Part shown: piece after piece, positions 27,541 to 37,976 of the stretch
How positions within the stretch are numbered: the first letter of the stretch is position 1
Layout: each line of letters starts with the position of its first letter
Assembly: GCF_000813145.1 (NCBI RefSeq)
Contig: NZ_BAZF01000016.1
Coordinates: forward strand, 1 to 64,000
Direction: 5' to 3'
DNA length: 64,000 nt
Source of the DNA: Geobacter sp. OR-1
Lineage (GTDB): Bacteria > Desulfobacterota > Desulfuromonadia > Geobacterales > DSM-12255
Position numbers and translations under genes: made by a program
Notes under the pieces: model-generated
Seen by the model: the letters and a program-made list of their open reading frames with translations, nothing else
Database searches by the model: none
Told to the model about the DNA's origin: nothing

Positions 27541-29331
27541 TTGAAAGGCACATTGCCCGAAAACAGCCGGATCGACATAATCGCCTGTATAGGCGCCATT
27601 ACGGCCATTGTACTGGGTCTATACCTTACGAGCATCTACAGTTACCTTCTGTTCCACACACTCATCGAAATCATCACAATTGCCATCGGTTTCACCCTCT
27701 TCATCCTGACCTGGAACGCGCGTCCCGTTCTGGCAAACGACTGTCTCAAGATTCTCGGCATCGGCTACGCATTTATCGCCATGATCGACATGCTTCATAC
27801 CCTTTCCTACAAAGGGATGAACATCTTTCCGGCCTTTGGTGCGAACTTGCCGACCCAGCTCTGGATAGCTGCACGTTTCCTGCAAGCAGCCACCCTTTGC
27901 CTGGCCCCCTTGTTTGTCCGCCGCAAAATCAACGAGTATTTTTTAATGGCCGGATATTTTCTTGTCGTCTCAACAGTTGTGGCAATGATTTACTCCGGTA
28001 ATTTCCCGGACTGTTACATCGAGGGTCAAGGTCTCACCACTTTCAAGATCGCCAGTGAATACGTCATCACCGTTATCCTGCTCTCGTCGTTGCCGCTCTT
28101 CCACAATATGCGGACCGGATTCAGCAGGGGCGTTTACGCCCTCATCGTTTCATCGATTATCTGCACGACCCTGTCGGAGCTGGCATTCACCGCATACCTG
28201 AGCGTATATGGCTTTGCCAACATGTTCGGTCATCTTCTCAAGCTGGCAGCCTTTTACCAGATCTACCGGGCACTGTTGGTGACCGGACTCAAGCGGCCGT
28301 TTGAGCTTACTTTCCGTGAACTCAAACAAACGGAAGAAGCGCTCCAGAAGGCACATGACCATCTCGAAGAGCAGGTCAGGGAACGCACTGCCGAACTGGA
28401 AAACGAAAAACTGCTGCTCAAATCATTAGTCCAGACCATACCCGACCCGGTTTGGCTCAAAAACACGCAAGGGGTGTTTCTGATCGCTAACTCCTCCTTT
28501 GCCCGGTTGTTCAATGTTTCCGAATACGAGCTTATCGGCAAGAGCGATTTCGATTACCTGGAGCCGGCACAGGCGGAATTCTTTCAGCATAAGGACAGAG
28601 ACGCCATTGCCGCCGGACATACCCAGACCTATGAGGAATGGGTGACATTCGTCGGGGACAACCACCGCGAACTGTGGGAAACAAGCAAGACCCCCCTGCA
28701 CAATGCCGCTGAACGCGTCATCGGCGTGCTCGGGGTTGCGCGCAACATTACCGGCCGCAAGCAACTGGAGGAATCCCTTGCCGAGCGCGAGCGGGAATTC
28801 CGGTCGCTGGCGGAAAACTCGCCCGACAATATTGCCCGCTACGACCTGCAGTGCCGTCTGAAATATTTCAACCCGTCACTGAAAAAGAGTGTGCATCTCG
28901 ATTTTGACCACAAGTTAGGGAAAACGCCACGGGAGGCTGACGAATATGACCGCAAGGAAACCGGAATATACGAGGATATGCTCCGTAAGGTCATGGAAAG
29001 CGGCGAACCCGGGGAGATCGAAATTAGTATGCCGCATCTGTCGGGCGAACCGCATACCCATCATATCCGTTTCGTTGCCGAACGGGATCAGCCCGGCAAC
29101 ATTGTCGGGGCTCTGACCATCGGCAGGGATATCACTGAACGCAAACGGATGGAAGAATCCATACTCAAATTGAACGAAGAGCTTGAAGAACGGGTACTGC
29201 AGAGGACTGCCGAACTTGAGGCAAAAAACGCCGAACTGGCACGGCTGAACAAGATCTTCGTCGGCCGGGAGTTGCGGATGATCGAGCTGAAAGAGCGGAT
29301 CAGGAATCTGGAAGCAAAGACGACGGAATAA
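27541..29331 (+). CDS. MASE3-PAS-PAS sensor protein with FVGRELRM tail, no kinase domain
   Basis: The 596-residue protein has an N-terminal MASE3-like sensor of about seven membrane segments (10-245). A coiled coil with ERTAELENEKLLLKS follows. Two PAS domains lie at about 290-410 and 415-540, and a helical tail contains NKIFVGRELRMIELKERI. There is no HisKA, HATPase, GGDEF or other output. Translation may start at TTG 27541; a ribosome binding site (GAAGGAG) lies about 38 bases upstream, so the true start may be a rare upstream codon. It begins the long plus-strand cluster. Confidence 0.8.
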   Translation: MKGTLPENSRIDIIACIGAITAIVLGLYLTSIYSYLLFHTLIEIITIAIGFTLFILTWNARPVLANDCLKILGIGYAFIAMIDMLHTLSYKGMNIFPAFGANLPTQLWIAARFLQAATLCLAPLFVRRKINEYFLMAGYFLVVSTVVAMIYSGNFPDCYIEGQGLTTFKIASEYVITVILLSSLPLFHNMRTGFSRGVYALIVSSIICTTLSELAFTAYLSVYGFANMFGHLLKLAAFYQIYRALLVTGLKRPFELTFRELKQTEEALQKAHDHLEEQVRERTAELENEKLLLKSLVQTIPDPVWLKNTQGVFLIANSSFARLFNVSEYELIGKSDFDYLEPAQAEFFQHKDRDAIAAGHTQTYEEWVTFVGDNHRELWETSKTPLHNAAERVIGVLGVARNITGRKQLEESLAEREREFRSLAENSPDNIARYDLQCRLKYFNPSLKKSVHLDFDHKLGKTPREADEYDRKETGIYEDMLRKVMESGEPGEIEISMPHLSGEPHTHHIRFVAERDQPGNIVGALTIGRDITERKRMEESILKLNEELEERVLQRTAELEAKNAELARLNKIFVGRELRMIELKERIRNLEAKTTE

Positions 29332-29396
29332 CGGATTCCCGCCCTCCCTGTTTCAGGAGACCGGGAATGGAGTAGGACATCGACGAGAGGTAGCAC

Positions 29397-31370
29397 ATGA
29401 AGCGCCTCATTGCCGTCATAACTCTGCTGCTGGCCGCCTTTGCGGCATTCGCAGCGCAAGGTCCTCCCCCGCTGAAACTGGGCATACTCGCCTATCGCCC
29501 CAAGCCGCAAACCATGACGCTATGGCAACCGGTGGCAACCTATCTGCAGTCAACTCTTAAACGCCCCGTGGAACTCGCTGCATACGATCATAGCGAACTG
29601 AGCGCCGCAGTGCGCCGGCGCATGGTGGACGTGGTGGTCACCACGCCGAACCATTTCATTCTCCTCCAACACACTGCAGGCCTTTCGGCGCCTTTGGCGA
29701 CGATGATCACCCACGAAGGGACGCACGAACTGAGCGGTTACGGCGGCGTCATCTTTGCCAGAGCCGATCGCAGCGACATCTCGTCGCTCGCGGATCTTTC
29801 CGGTAAACGCATTGCCGCCGTAGCCACGGATGCATTCGGCGGTTATCTGATACAGATGTTTGAGTTATTGGAAGCGGGGATGCCGCTGCCAGCAAGCGAT
29901 CGTCTTTTACTCACCGGTCAGCCACAAGACCGTGTCGTCGAAGCGGTCCTTGCCGGTCGCGCCGAGGCCGGTTTCGTCCGCGCCGGATTGATTGAATCCC
30001 TTAGCCTGGAAGGGAAGCTCGATCCGAACCGGGTTAAGATCATCAACCGGCAGAAACTCCCGGCCTTCCCTTTTATACTCTCCACCCGCCTCTACCCTGA
30101 ATGGCCGGTAGCAGTGATGCCGCAGATCGACGAGGAACTCGCCGGACGTCTGGCAGCCGCCCTATTCCTGATGCCGCGTGGCAGTTTCCCGGGTCCGGCT
30201 GCCGACATCCACGGATTTGGAATCCCCGCCAACTACGACGGCGTCGAGAACCTGCTGCGCCGGCTGCGCCTCCCACCATTTGACAGCGCCCCGGAAATCA
30301 CCATGGCAGACCTCTGGCGCCGATATGCCTCATGGATCGTCGTGCTGACCGGATTGCTGCTGTTGCTGACGGTAACAAGCGCCGGCCTTGTCGTCATATA
30401 CCGGCGCTCCCGGCAATCGCTGCGCGACGTGGAACGATTGGCGGAAAAAGAGAAGCTGCTGCTGGCAAGCCTGGCCGAAGGTGTGTACGGCGTGGATATG
30501 CAGGGAAACTGCATGTTCATCAACCCCGGCGCCTTGACCATGCTGGGGTTTACCGAGGGCGAAGTAATCGGACACAATGCGCACCATCTGTTCCATGTCC
30601 GGGAAGAGGAGAACTTCCCCTCCTCCTACGAAAACTGTCCGGTTTCCCTCACCCTGCAAGATAGCTTGAAGCGGAACAGTGAAGATACGTTCATCCGCAA
30701 GGACGGTATCGTGCTCCAGGTTGCACTTGCCGTTTCCGCCATGCGGCACGAAAACGCCGTTGTCGGCGCTGTGGTGGTATTTCAGGACATCACCGAGCGC
30801 AGGCGTACCGAAGAGGCTTTGAAAAACAGCGAAGCCCGATTCCGGCGCCTGGCCGAGAATGCCAGGGATGTCATCTATAGAATGTCGCTGCCAGACGGTG
30901 CCTACGAGTATATGAGCCCTGCCGCAACAGAGATTTTCGGCTACGCTCCTGAAGAATTTTACGCATCGCCGAGCCTGGTCCGGAAGGTAATTCATCCGGA
31001 TTGGCAGTCATATTTTGAAGAAGAGTTGACGAAACTTCTACGCGGGGAGATGCCTCCCACTTACGAGTACCAGATCATCCATAAGTCCGGGGATGTGCGC
31101 TGGGTGAACCAGCGAAACATCCTGATCCGCGACGAGGACGGACGCCCGGTTGCCATTGAAGGGATTGTCACCGACGTAAACGAGCGGAAGAAGTCCGAGG
31201 AAGAGCTCCGCGGCCTCAATGTGGACCTCGAAAAGAGAGTGAAGGAGCGAACCGTGGAACTGGAGGCGAAAAACACCGAACTGGCACGACTGAACAAGAT
31301 CTTCGTCGGCCGGGAACTGCGGATGGTGGAGCTGAAGGAGCGGATCAGGAAGCTGGAGGATGGGAGGTAA
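29397..31370 (+). CDS. Periplasmic PhnD-like binding domain fused to PAS-PAS with FVGRELRM tail
   Basis: The 657-residue protein has a signal peptide (1-20) and a PhnD/TAXI-like phosphonate-type binding domain (about 25-300, with SDISSLADLSGKRIAAVATD). One membrane span (about 312-335) and two PAS domains (about 345-470, 475-595) follow. The tail is LNKIFVGRELRMVELKERIR. The layout is a one-piece receptor: ligand binding outside, PAS inside, no transmitter. It probably signals through a partner protein. The start has GAGAGGTAG upstream. The binding specificity cannot be read from sequence. Confidence 0.87.
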   Translation: MKRLIAVITLLLAAFAAFAAQGPPPLKLGILAYRPKPQTMTLWQPVATYLQSTLKRPVELAAYDHSELSAAVRRRMVDVVVTTPNHFILLQHTAGLSAPLATMITHEGTHELSGYGGVIFARADRSDISSLADLSGKRIAAVATDAFGGYLIQMFELLEAGMPLPASDRLLLTGQPQDRVVEAVLAGRAEAGFVRAGLIESLSLEGKLDPNRVKIINRQKLPAFPFILSTRLYPEWPVAVMPQIDEELAGRLAAALFLMPRGSFPGPAADIHGFGIPANYDGVENLLRRLRLPPFDSAPEITMADLWRRYASWIVVLTGLLLLLTVTSAGLVVIYRRSRQSLRDVERLAEKEKLLLASLAEGVYGVDMQGNCMFINPGALTMLGFTEGEVIGHNAHHLFHVREEENFPSSYENCPVSLTLQDSLKRNSEDTFIRKDGIVLQVALAVSAMRHENAVVGAVVVFQDITERRRTEEALKNSEARFRRLAENARDVIYRMSLPDGAYEYMSPAATEIFGYAPEEFYASPSLVRKVIHPDWQSYFEEELTKLLRGEMPPTYEYQIIHKSGDVRWVNQRNILIRDEDGRPVAIEGIVTDVNERKKSEEELRGLNVDLEKRVKERTVELEAKNTELARLNKIFVGRELRMVELKERIRKLEDGR

Positions 31371-31420
31371 GATTTAATGCCGGGAAGATGTGCTTCAGAT
31401 AGAAACGAGGGAATGGGGCC

Positions 31421-32887
31421 ATGAGCGATCAACCCAGAATCGACGCCCTGAAGCGGGCGGAACAGGAATTGACACGGGAGCGCGAATTCAACCGCTGTCT
31501 GCTCGAAAGCATGGCAGACGGCGTGGTAGCCTGCGATGCCAACGGGATACTGACGCTGTTCAACTGTTCGGCACGCGAGTGGCACGGTCTCGACCCGCTG
31601 AGACTACCCCCCGAAGAATGGGCGCAGCACTACGACCTGTTCCGGCCGGACGGGATCACCCCGCTCCAGACGGACGAGATCCCCCTTGCCCGCGCCTTCA
31701 GGGGAGAGAGTGTCAGAGATGCGGGAATGGCGATCAAGGCGAAAGGCCAGCCGATTCGATTCATCATCGCAAACGGCAGTGTGATAAAGGATGAGACCGG
31801 GCAAAAGCTAGGAGCGGTCGTTATCATGCGCGACGTGACGGAGTTCTGGCGAATGGATCAGGAACTCCGAACGGCGAACGAAGAGCTCGAAAAGCGGGTA
31901 GAGGAGCGAACCGACGAACTTCTAAAGGTCAACCAACAGTTACAGCTCGAACTGGACGATAGGGCCATGATGGAGAAAACCCTTCTGCTGACCCAGTCCT
32001 CAGTTGATCACGCTGCCGATAGCATTATGTGGATAAAACCGGATGGGAGGTATTGCTACATAAACGAAGCGGCTACCCGTCTCCTCGGTTACAGCATTGA
32101 GGAATTTCTGGCAATGAAGACCTCCGACGTCAACCCCGCTCACCCCATTGAGATGTGGCCGTTGCACTGGGAGGAGCTCAAGCGCCTGAAGACGCTCTTC
32201 TTTGAGGCCGAACTCCTCAGGAAGGACGGGTCGCAGGTCCCGGTCGAGATTCATGCGAACCATGTCGTGTTTGGAGACCAGGAATACAACTGCGCCTCGG
32301 TGCGTGACATCAGCGAGCGCAAGCAGGCAGAGGAGTCCTTGCTAAAGAAGGCCAGGGATCTTAATGAAGCCCAGCGCATCGCCCATCTGGGGAGTTGGGA
32401 ATTGAATCTCCTAACAAATCAGCTCACCTGGTCGGATGAAATCTTTCGCATATTCGAGATCGATCCACGCGCGTTCGGCGCATCGTATGAGGCTTTTCTG
32501 CAGACAGTTCATCCCGATGACCGGGATGCGGTCAACGCCGCATATTCCGATTCGGTCAGAACCCGGATACCGTACTCCATTGGCCATCGGCTGCTATTGC
32601 CGGGGGGCCGGATAAAATATGTCCATGAGCAATGTGAAACTTTCTATGAAAATGACGAACCGCTCCGTTCGGTAGGTACCGTTCAGGACGTTACCGAGCA
32701 AAAGCTGGTGGAGAATGCGCTGCGTAAACTCTCCGAAGAGCTGGAACAGCGGGTGCAGGAACGGACCGCCGAACTGGAGGAGAAGTACGCAGAGCTGGAA
32801 CGGCTGAACAAGATCTTTGTCGGCCGGGAACTCAAGATGGTTGAACTGAAGGAGCGGATTCGAAAATTGGAGGAAGCCAGCCCATGA
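31421..32887 (+). CDS. Cytoplasmic triple-PAS protein with FVGRELRM tail
   Basis: The 488-residue soluble protein has three PAS domains (about 12-140, 190-305, 315-430) separated by ERTDELLKVNQQL-type coiled coils. It ends with LNKIFVGRELKMVELKERIR. No kinase or other output is present. Its stop overlaps the first TonB-receptor start (ATGA at 32884), so the sensor and receptor genes are translationally coupled. This links the tail proteins to an outer-membrane uptake function. Confidence 0.86.
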   Translation: MSDQPRIDALKRAEQELTREREFNRCLLESMADGVVACDANGILTLFNCSAREWHGLDPLRLPPEEWAQHYDLFRPDGITPLQTDEIPLARAFRGESVRDAGMAIKAKGQPIRFIIANGSVIKDETGQKLGAVVIMRDVTEFWRMDQELRTANEELEKRVEERTDELLKVNQQLQLELDDRAMMEKTLLLTQSSVDHAADSIMWIKPDGRYCYINEAATRLLGYSIEEFLAMKTSDVNPAHPIEMWPLHWEELKRLKTLFFEAELLRKDGSQVPVEIHANHVVFGDQEYNCASVRDISERKQAEESLLKKARDLNEAQRIAHLGSWELNLLTNQLTWSDEIFRIFEIDPRAFGASYEAFLQTVHPDDRDAVNAAYSDSVRTRIPYSIGHRLLLPGGRIKYVHEQCETFYENDEPLRSVGTVQDVTEQKLVENALRKLSEELEQRVQERTAELEEKYAELERLNKIFVGRELKMVELKERIRKLEEASP

Positions 32888-34968
32888 AAAACCGATCGCT
32901 TTTCGCAGTGCCGTTGCTGTCGTTGATCTGCCTTGCACTATTCGTTACCCCTGTCAAGGCCGCTGAAAACGCACCTACAGGTTCCGCGGAAAGCGTGTCC
33001 GCCGACGAACAGGCCGAACTGCAACTCCTGTACGAAGAAAGCGACCTGGTCACCGCCACCAAGAGGTCAACGCCGCTCCGCAAGGCGCCGGCCATCGCCA
33101 CCGTCATCACCGCCGACGAGATCAGGAACATGGGGGCGCGCAACCTGCTGGACGTTTTGAAAATGGTGCCGGGGATCGGAATCAGTACCACCGAATACGC
33201 GGCGAACATGATCGAGGTGCGCGGTATCAGGACTGCCTTTAACGAGAAGATTCTGTTGATGATTGACGGTCATCCCTTGAACAAGACTTCTTCCGGCAGT
33301 GGTCTGTATATGTTGGCGGACATGCTACCGGTGGAGAACATCAGGCAGGTGGAAGTGGTGCGCGGCCCCGGCTCGGCCCTTTATGGCAGTAATGCCTTCA
33401 TGGCTACCATCAATATCATCACCCGAGACAGCGACGACATCGATGGGTTAGAGACAAAGATCGGCGGTGGCAGCTTTGACACCTTCAAGGGAAATCTGGT
33501 CGGTGCTGTTGAGTACGGAGACAATCTCAAAGTTTCCGGGAGTGCCGATTATTTTCGGACCAACGGGCCCAAGCTCCGCGTGGAATCCGATGTTTTGAGA
33601 AGTACGGCGTTTTCCAATGCGCCCGGAACGGTTCATCTCGATGCTGAACAGACCGAGGGTTTCCTGAAGCTACTGTATGGAGATTTCACGTTCCGGGGGC
33701 ACTATCTTTGTGTGAAAAAAGGGTTTTTTATCGGTATGGGCTATGCCCTCACCAACGATACCCAAAACTATTACGACACTGACAACTACTGGGGCGAACT
33801 GGCGTACAGCCGGAGGATAACGACAAGCCTGTCCGCTACACTAAAGGTATCCTACGACCACTATCAGCAGCAACCGTATGTAAAATCGCTTCCCGATGGT
33901 TACAACAACAGCTTCCCCGCGGGAAAAATCGGACGCCCCCTCGTGCAGGATCAGTCGATCAACGCCGAATTGCAGCTTGATTGGGATCCTTTTCCGGGGA
34001 ATCACATTATCGCCGGTGTTGTCTCTGAAAGTATGAAACAGTACGACGTTCACCGGATTGCCAACTTCAATCCCCTGACCGGAGCCTATCTTGGCTCGCT
34101 CCAGAAGGTGGCCAACTGGAACAAGAATGCGGAGCGGCAAACCACGTCGTTTTATCTCCAGGACGAATGGCATTTGCTGAATCAGGTCGCCCTGACTGCC
34201 GGGGTACGCTACGACCACTACAGCGATTTTGGCGGCACGGTCAACCCGCGAGCCGGTCTGGTCTGGAACGCCCTGGATAATGTCGATTTGAAACTGCTGT
34301 ATGGTCAGGCGTTCCGTGCCCCAAGTTTTGTTGAAATGTACAATATCAATACCGTCTCCAACACCGGCAACCCTAACCTGAAAGCGGAGCGGATCGCCAC
34401 CTGGGAGGGGAGCGTGGCCGTCCGTTTCTCCCGTGCCCTCAACCTCGACTTCAACTACTTCTACAGCGCCATTGACGATCTGATCGTTCGTGACGGCAGC
34501 GTGACCCCCACCAGCTTCAACAATGCCGGCAAGGCCGTGACACAGGGGATAGAAATGGGGCTGAACGGGGCTTTCGAACTGTTGCAATGGAAAACCACCT
34601 ATGCCTGGCAGGATCCCCGTGACGATGTGACCGGCAAACGGCTTGCCGATGTGCCGTCACAGCGGGCCACCGCCAGCCTCAACTATGCACTGACGCAGTA
34701 TCTGAACCTGCATACCGGCCTCATCTGGACAGGCCCGCGGCCGCGCGACACCGGCGACACCAGGAAGGAGATGCCGGATTACACCACCGTGGATATGGCG
34801 CTGACGGCCCATGACTTCCTCAAGGGGCTGGAGATCCAGGTGGCACTGTTCAACCTGTTCGACAAGCGCTACTCCGATCCGGATACATCCGGCGCCGCCC
34901 AGAAGATTCCGGGCGATTTCCCCCGCGAAGGGATCTCGGTGCTGGCGAATCTGCTGTACAAGTTCTGA
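32884..34968 (+). CDS. TonB-dependent outer-membrane receptor (first of tandem pair)
   Basis: The 694-residue protein has a signal peptide (1-24) and an N-terminal segment with ELQLLYEESDLVTATKRST. The plug domain (APAIATVITADEIRNMGARN to RGPGSALYGSNAF) precedes a 22-strand barrel ending in aromatic F. The C-terminal DKRYSDPDTSGAAQKIPGDF is shared with the next gene. Such receptors import siderophores, cobalamin or other scarce ligands using TonB energy. The ligand is unknown; the corrinoid genes downstream make a corrinoid possible. No TonB/ExbBD genes are nearby. Confidence 0.9.
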   Translation: MKNRSLFAVPLLSLICLALFVTPVKAAENAPTGSAESVSADEQAELQLLYEESDLVTATKRSTPLRKAPAIATVITADEIRNMGARNLLDVLKMVPGIGISTTEYAANMIEVRGIRTAFNEKILLMIDGHPLNKTSSGSGLYMLADMLPVENIRQVEVVRGPGSALYGSNAFMATINIITRDSDDIDGLETKIGGGSFDTFKGNLVGAVEYGDNLKVSGSADYFRTNGPKLRVESDVLRSTAFSNAPGTVHLDAEQTEGFLKLLYGDFTFRGHYLCVKKGFFIGMGYALTNDTQNYYDTDNYWGELAYSRRITTSLSATLKVSYDHYQQQPYVKSLPDGYNNSFPAGKIGRPLVQDQSINAELQLDWDPFPGNHIIAGVVSESMKQYDVHRIANFNPLTGAYLGSLQKVANWNKNAERQTTSFYLQDEWHLLNQVALTAGVRYDHYSDFGGTVNPRAGLVWNALDNVDLKLLYGQAFRAPSFVEMYNINTVSNTGNPNLKAERIATWEGSVAVRFSRALNLDFNYFYSAIDDLIVRDGSVTPTSFNNAGKAVTQGIEMGLNGAFELLQWKTTYAWQDPRDDVTGKRLADVPSQRATASLNYALTQYLNLHTGLIWTGPRPRDTGDTRKEMPDYTTVDMALTAHDFLKGLEIQVALFNLFDKRYSDPDTSGAAQKIPGDFPREGISVLANLLYKF

Positions 34969-34999
34969 AGATGAGGCGGGAGCTGAAGGGAGTAAAGCT

Positions 35000-37075
35000 A
35001 TGAGAGTCCAAACGTCAATCGCGGTGTCATTGCTGTTGTACCTGATGTCAATTGGCGCACATGCCAGGGCGGTTGAGAGCGCTGTACCTCAGGACCAAGT
35101 GGCGGCACCCGCCGACGAACAGGCCGAACTGCAACTCCTGTACGAAGAAAGCGACCTGGTCACCGCCACCAGGCGGGTTACCCCGCTGCACAAAGCCCCG
35201 GCCATCGCCACGGTCATCACCGCCGACGAGATCAGGAACATGGGGGCGCGCAACCTGCGGGACGTGCTGAAGATGGTGCCTGGAATCGGGATATCGACCA
35301 ACGCGTGGGGGGTCAACATGGTCGAGGTGCGCGGCATCAGGACGAGCATGAACGACAAGATCCTCGTCATGATCGACGGCCATTCCCTGAACAGGAACAT
35401 TAACGGCAGCGCCTTGTATCAGGTGGCGGATGCGCTCCCGGTGGAGAACATCAGACAGATGGAGGTGGTGCGCGGCCCCGGTTCGGCCCTCTACGGCAGC
35501 AGCGCCTTCGTGGCCACCATCAACGTCATTACCCACGATGCCGACGAGATCGACGGCGTGGAGGCAAAGATCGACGGCGGCAGCTTCGACACCTTCAAGG
35601 GGAATCTGGTCGGCGCCGTATCCTCAGGCGACAAGCTGGCCGCCTCGGGAAGCTTCGACTATTTCCGGACTAACGGCCCGAAACTGCACGTGGAATCCGA
35701 CGCCCTGAGAAGCACACCCTTTTCCATGGCGCCCGGCACGGCGCATCTCGATGCCGAACAGACCGATGCCTTTCTGAAGGTGATCTATGGCGACCTCTCC
35801 TTCCGGGGGCACTACCTCACCTCGCGTAAAGGGTACTACATCGGCATGGGCAATGCCCTCACGGACGACTCGTACAGCGATAAGGAGAACTACTGGGGGG
35901 AACTGGCCTACGACCTGCGCCTCTCCGGCACCCTGGCTGCCCATATAAAGCTCTCCTACGACCACTATGGCCAGGACTCGCACGTCAAGATTTTCCCGAA
36001 CGGTTTCGGCGGAGGCTTTCCCCAGGGGATGATCGGCAATCCCCAGGTGAAAGACAGGACGTTCGGCACGGAGATTCAGGTCGATTGGGCCCCCTTCAAG
36101 GGGAACCGGCTGATCGTCGGCCTAGCCTATGAAGGCATGCAGCAGTACTACGTCAAGCAGATGGCCAACTTCAATCCGCTGACCTACGCTGATATCGGGG
36201 CGTTCCAGGAGGTTGCAGACTGGAACAGGGAGACAAGCCGACAGATCTGGGCGACCTATCTGCAGGACGAGTGGCAACTGCTGGAGAGGCTCAACTTGAC
36301 GGCGGGGGTACGCTACGATCACTACAGCGACTTCGGCGGCACGATCAATCCGCGCGCCGCCCTGGTCTGGAACCTGCTGGACGAAGTGGATCTGAAACTC
36401 CTCTACGGCCGGGCCTTCCGGGCCCCCAGCTTCCAAGAGTTGTATGACATCAACAACCCGGCAGTGCTCGGCAATCCGGCGCTCAAACCGGAGCGGATCG
36501 AGACTTGGGAGGCCGGCGCCACCTACCGCCTTTCCCGGGCGCTGAACATTGACCTGAACTACTTCTATAGTGCCATCGACAACCTGATCAATAAGGACAG
36601 CTCCGTCACACCTGCAGTGGAGCGCAATATCGGCAAATCCGTGACCCAGGGAGTGGAGCTCGGCTTGAACGGCAGCGCCTTTACCACCCTGCAATGGCGG
36701 GCGACCTATGCCTGGCAGGCCCCCCGCGATGATCTCACCGGACAGCGCCTCCCCTACGTACCTGCCCATCGCGCCACCGGCAGCCTGAATTACGCCCTGA
36801 CCCGCAATGTGACTCTGCACACGGATCTGCACTGGACCGGTCCGAGGCCGCGCGACACGGGCGACACCAGGGCGGAGTCGCCGAGTTATACCACCGTGGA
36901 CCTGGCCGCTACGGCCCATGATTTTTACAAGGGGCTGGAGATTCAGGTGGCGGTACACAACCTGTTTGACAAGCGCTACTCCGATCCGGACACCTCCGGG
37001 GCCGCCCAGAAGATTCCGGGCGATTATCCCCGTGAAGGGATCTCGGTGCTGGCGAACCTGCTGTACAAGTTTTAA
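35000..37075 (+). CDS. TonB-dependent outer-membrane receptor (second of tandem pair)
   Basis: The 691-residue product is a close paralogue of the receptor at 32884, collinear throughout. It has the same pre-plug ELQLLYEESDLVTATRR and the same barrel end. ATG 35000 follows GGGAGTAAAG and starts a signal peptide; upstream in-frame codons overlap the first receptor. About 60 bases near the N-terminus (35110-35170) are identical in DNA to 33001-33061, while barrel loops differ. This pattern suggests duplication with diversified ligand loops or recent gene conversion. Confidence 0.9.
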   Translation: MRVQTSIAVSLLLYLMSIGAHARAVESAVPQDQVAAPADEQAELQLLYEESDLVTATRRVTPLHKAPAIATVITADEIRNMGARNLRDVLKMVPGIGISTNAWGVNMVEVRGIRTSMNDKILVMIDGHSLNRNINGSALYQVADALPVENIRQMEVVRGPGSALYGSSAFVATINVITHDADEIDGVEAKIDGGSFDTFKGNLVGAVSSGDKLAASGSFDYFRTNGPKLHVESDALRSTPFSMAPGTAHLDAEQTDAFLKVIYGDLSFRGHYLTSRKGYYIGMGNALTDDSYSDKENYWGELAYDLRLSGTLAAHIKLSYDHYGQDSHVKIFPNGFGGGFPQGMIGNPQVKDRTFGTEIQVDWAPFKGNRLIVGLAYEGMQQYYVKQMANFNPLTYADIGAFQEVADWNRETSRQIWATYLQDEWQLLERLNLTAGVRYDHYSDFGGTINPRAALVWNLLDEVDLKLLYGRAFRAPSFQELYDINNPAVLGNPALKPERIETWEAGATYRLSRALNIDLNYFYSAIDNLINKDSSVTPAVERNIGKSVTQGVELGLNGSAFTTLQWRATYAWQAPRDDLTGQRLPYVPAHRATGSLNYALTRNVTLHTDLHWTGPRPRDTGDTRAESPSYTTVDLAATAHDFYKGLEIQVAVHNLFDKRYSDPDTSGAAQKIPGDYPREGISVLANLLYKF

Positions 37076-37088
37076 GTAGTTAGAGGTT

Positions 37089-37976
37089 TTGATGCAAAAA
37101 TTATCTGCCCACATACTGACCGTGCTCCTGATCCTGTTGACTCTGGCCATGCCTGCGTCACAGGCCACGGCGGCAGAGGTCTTGATTATCGGAGATACCC
37201 GGCTGAAGCTGGTCGCCGAAATCATCTCCGGCATCAGGAAAACCCTGAAAAGCTCCATAACGGTCTATTCCAGCGACGATGTCAAAGGGACACTCCGTTC
37301 GGTGGTTGCCAAGGAGCAGCCACGCATCGTAATCCCGCTTGGCAGGGGCGCGCTTGCCGAAGCCCAGAACCTGCCGGCACACATCACCGTTATTTACGGC
37401 TTTGTCCTCACCCCTTCTGCGCTCAAAAGACCGAACACAACCGGTATTTACATGGCCACTCCTGCCCGAGAGTATGCCGATCTGCTCAACAGACATCTCC
37501 ATTCCATAAAATACGTAGCCGTTGTCGGCAGCGGGGAGCAGTTACGTCTTCTGAACGGCGGCAGCAAGTCGCGTCTTGATTCCTACAGCGTGGAAAGCAG
37601 TATCGAACTGGTTGATACCCTGAAAACGCTCAGTAATACCGATGCTATTTTGCTCCTGCCAAACGCGCAACTGCTGACCCCCGCGACCATGGAAGAGGTC
37701 TACCTGCTTTCATTCAGAAAAAGAATCCCGCTGCTGGGGATTTCGGAAAGGCAGGTACGCGATGGCGCCCTGCTCGCTCTGGTAGCTGATTTGACCGACA
37801 TGGGGAGGGAAATCGGTGAATATGCATCGCTGGTAATAAGGGGGGCGCACGCCGATCAACTCCCCCCCGCGCCTGCCAGACGGTTCGATGTATACCTGAA
37901 CACGGAAACCGCTAAAAAAATGGGCATTCAGGTGCCGGATGGGCTTATGCGAGCCGCCAAGGGGATCGTCCCATGA
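37089..37976 (+). CDS. Periplasmic ABC-type substrate-binding protein, no permease partner
   Basis: The 295-residue secreted protein has a signal peptide (1-28, cleaved near ATAAE). It has the two-lobe architecture of the ABC_sub_bind family (IVIPLGRGALAEAQ, YVAVVGSGEQLRLL, RKRIPLLGISERQVRDGALL). Its stop overlaps the start of a two-span sensor gene (37973). No ABC permease or ATPase is nearby, so I infer that it hands its ligand to that sensor, as in binding-protein-dependent signalling. Confidence 0.82.
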   Translation: MMQKLSAHILTVLLILLTLAMPASQATAAEVLIIGDTRLKLVAEIISGIRKTLKSSITVYSSDDVKGTLRSVVAKEQPRIVIPLGRGALAEAQNLPAHITVIYGFVLTPSALKRPNTTGIYMATPAREYADLLNRHLHSIKYVAVVGSGEQLRLLNGGSKSRLDSYSVESSIELVDTLKTLSNTDAILLLPNAQLLTPATMEEVYLLSFRKRIPLLGISERQVRDGALLALVADLTDMGREIGEYASLVIRGAHADQLPPAPARRFDVYLNTETAKKMGIQVPDGLMRAAKGIVP

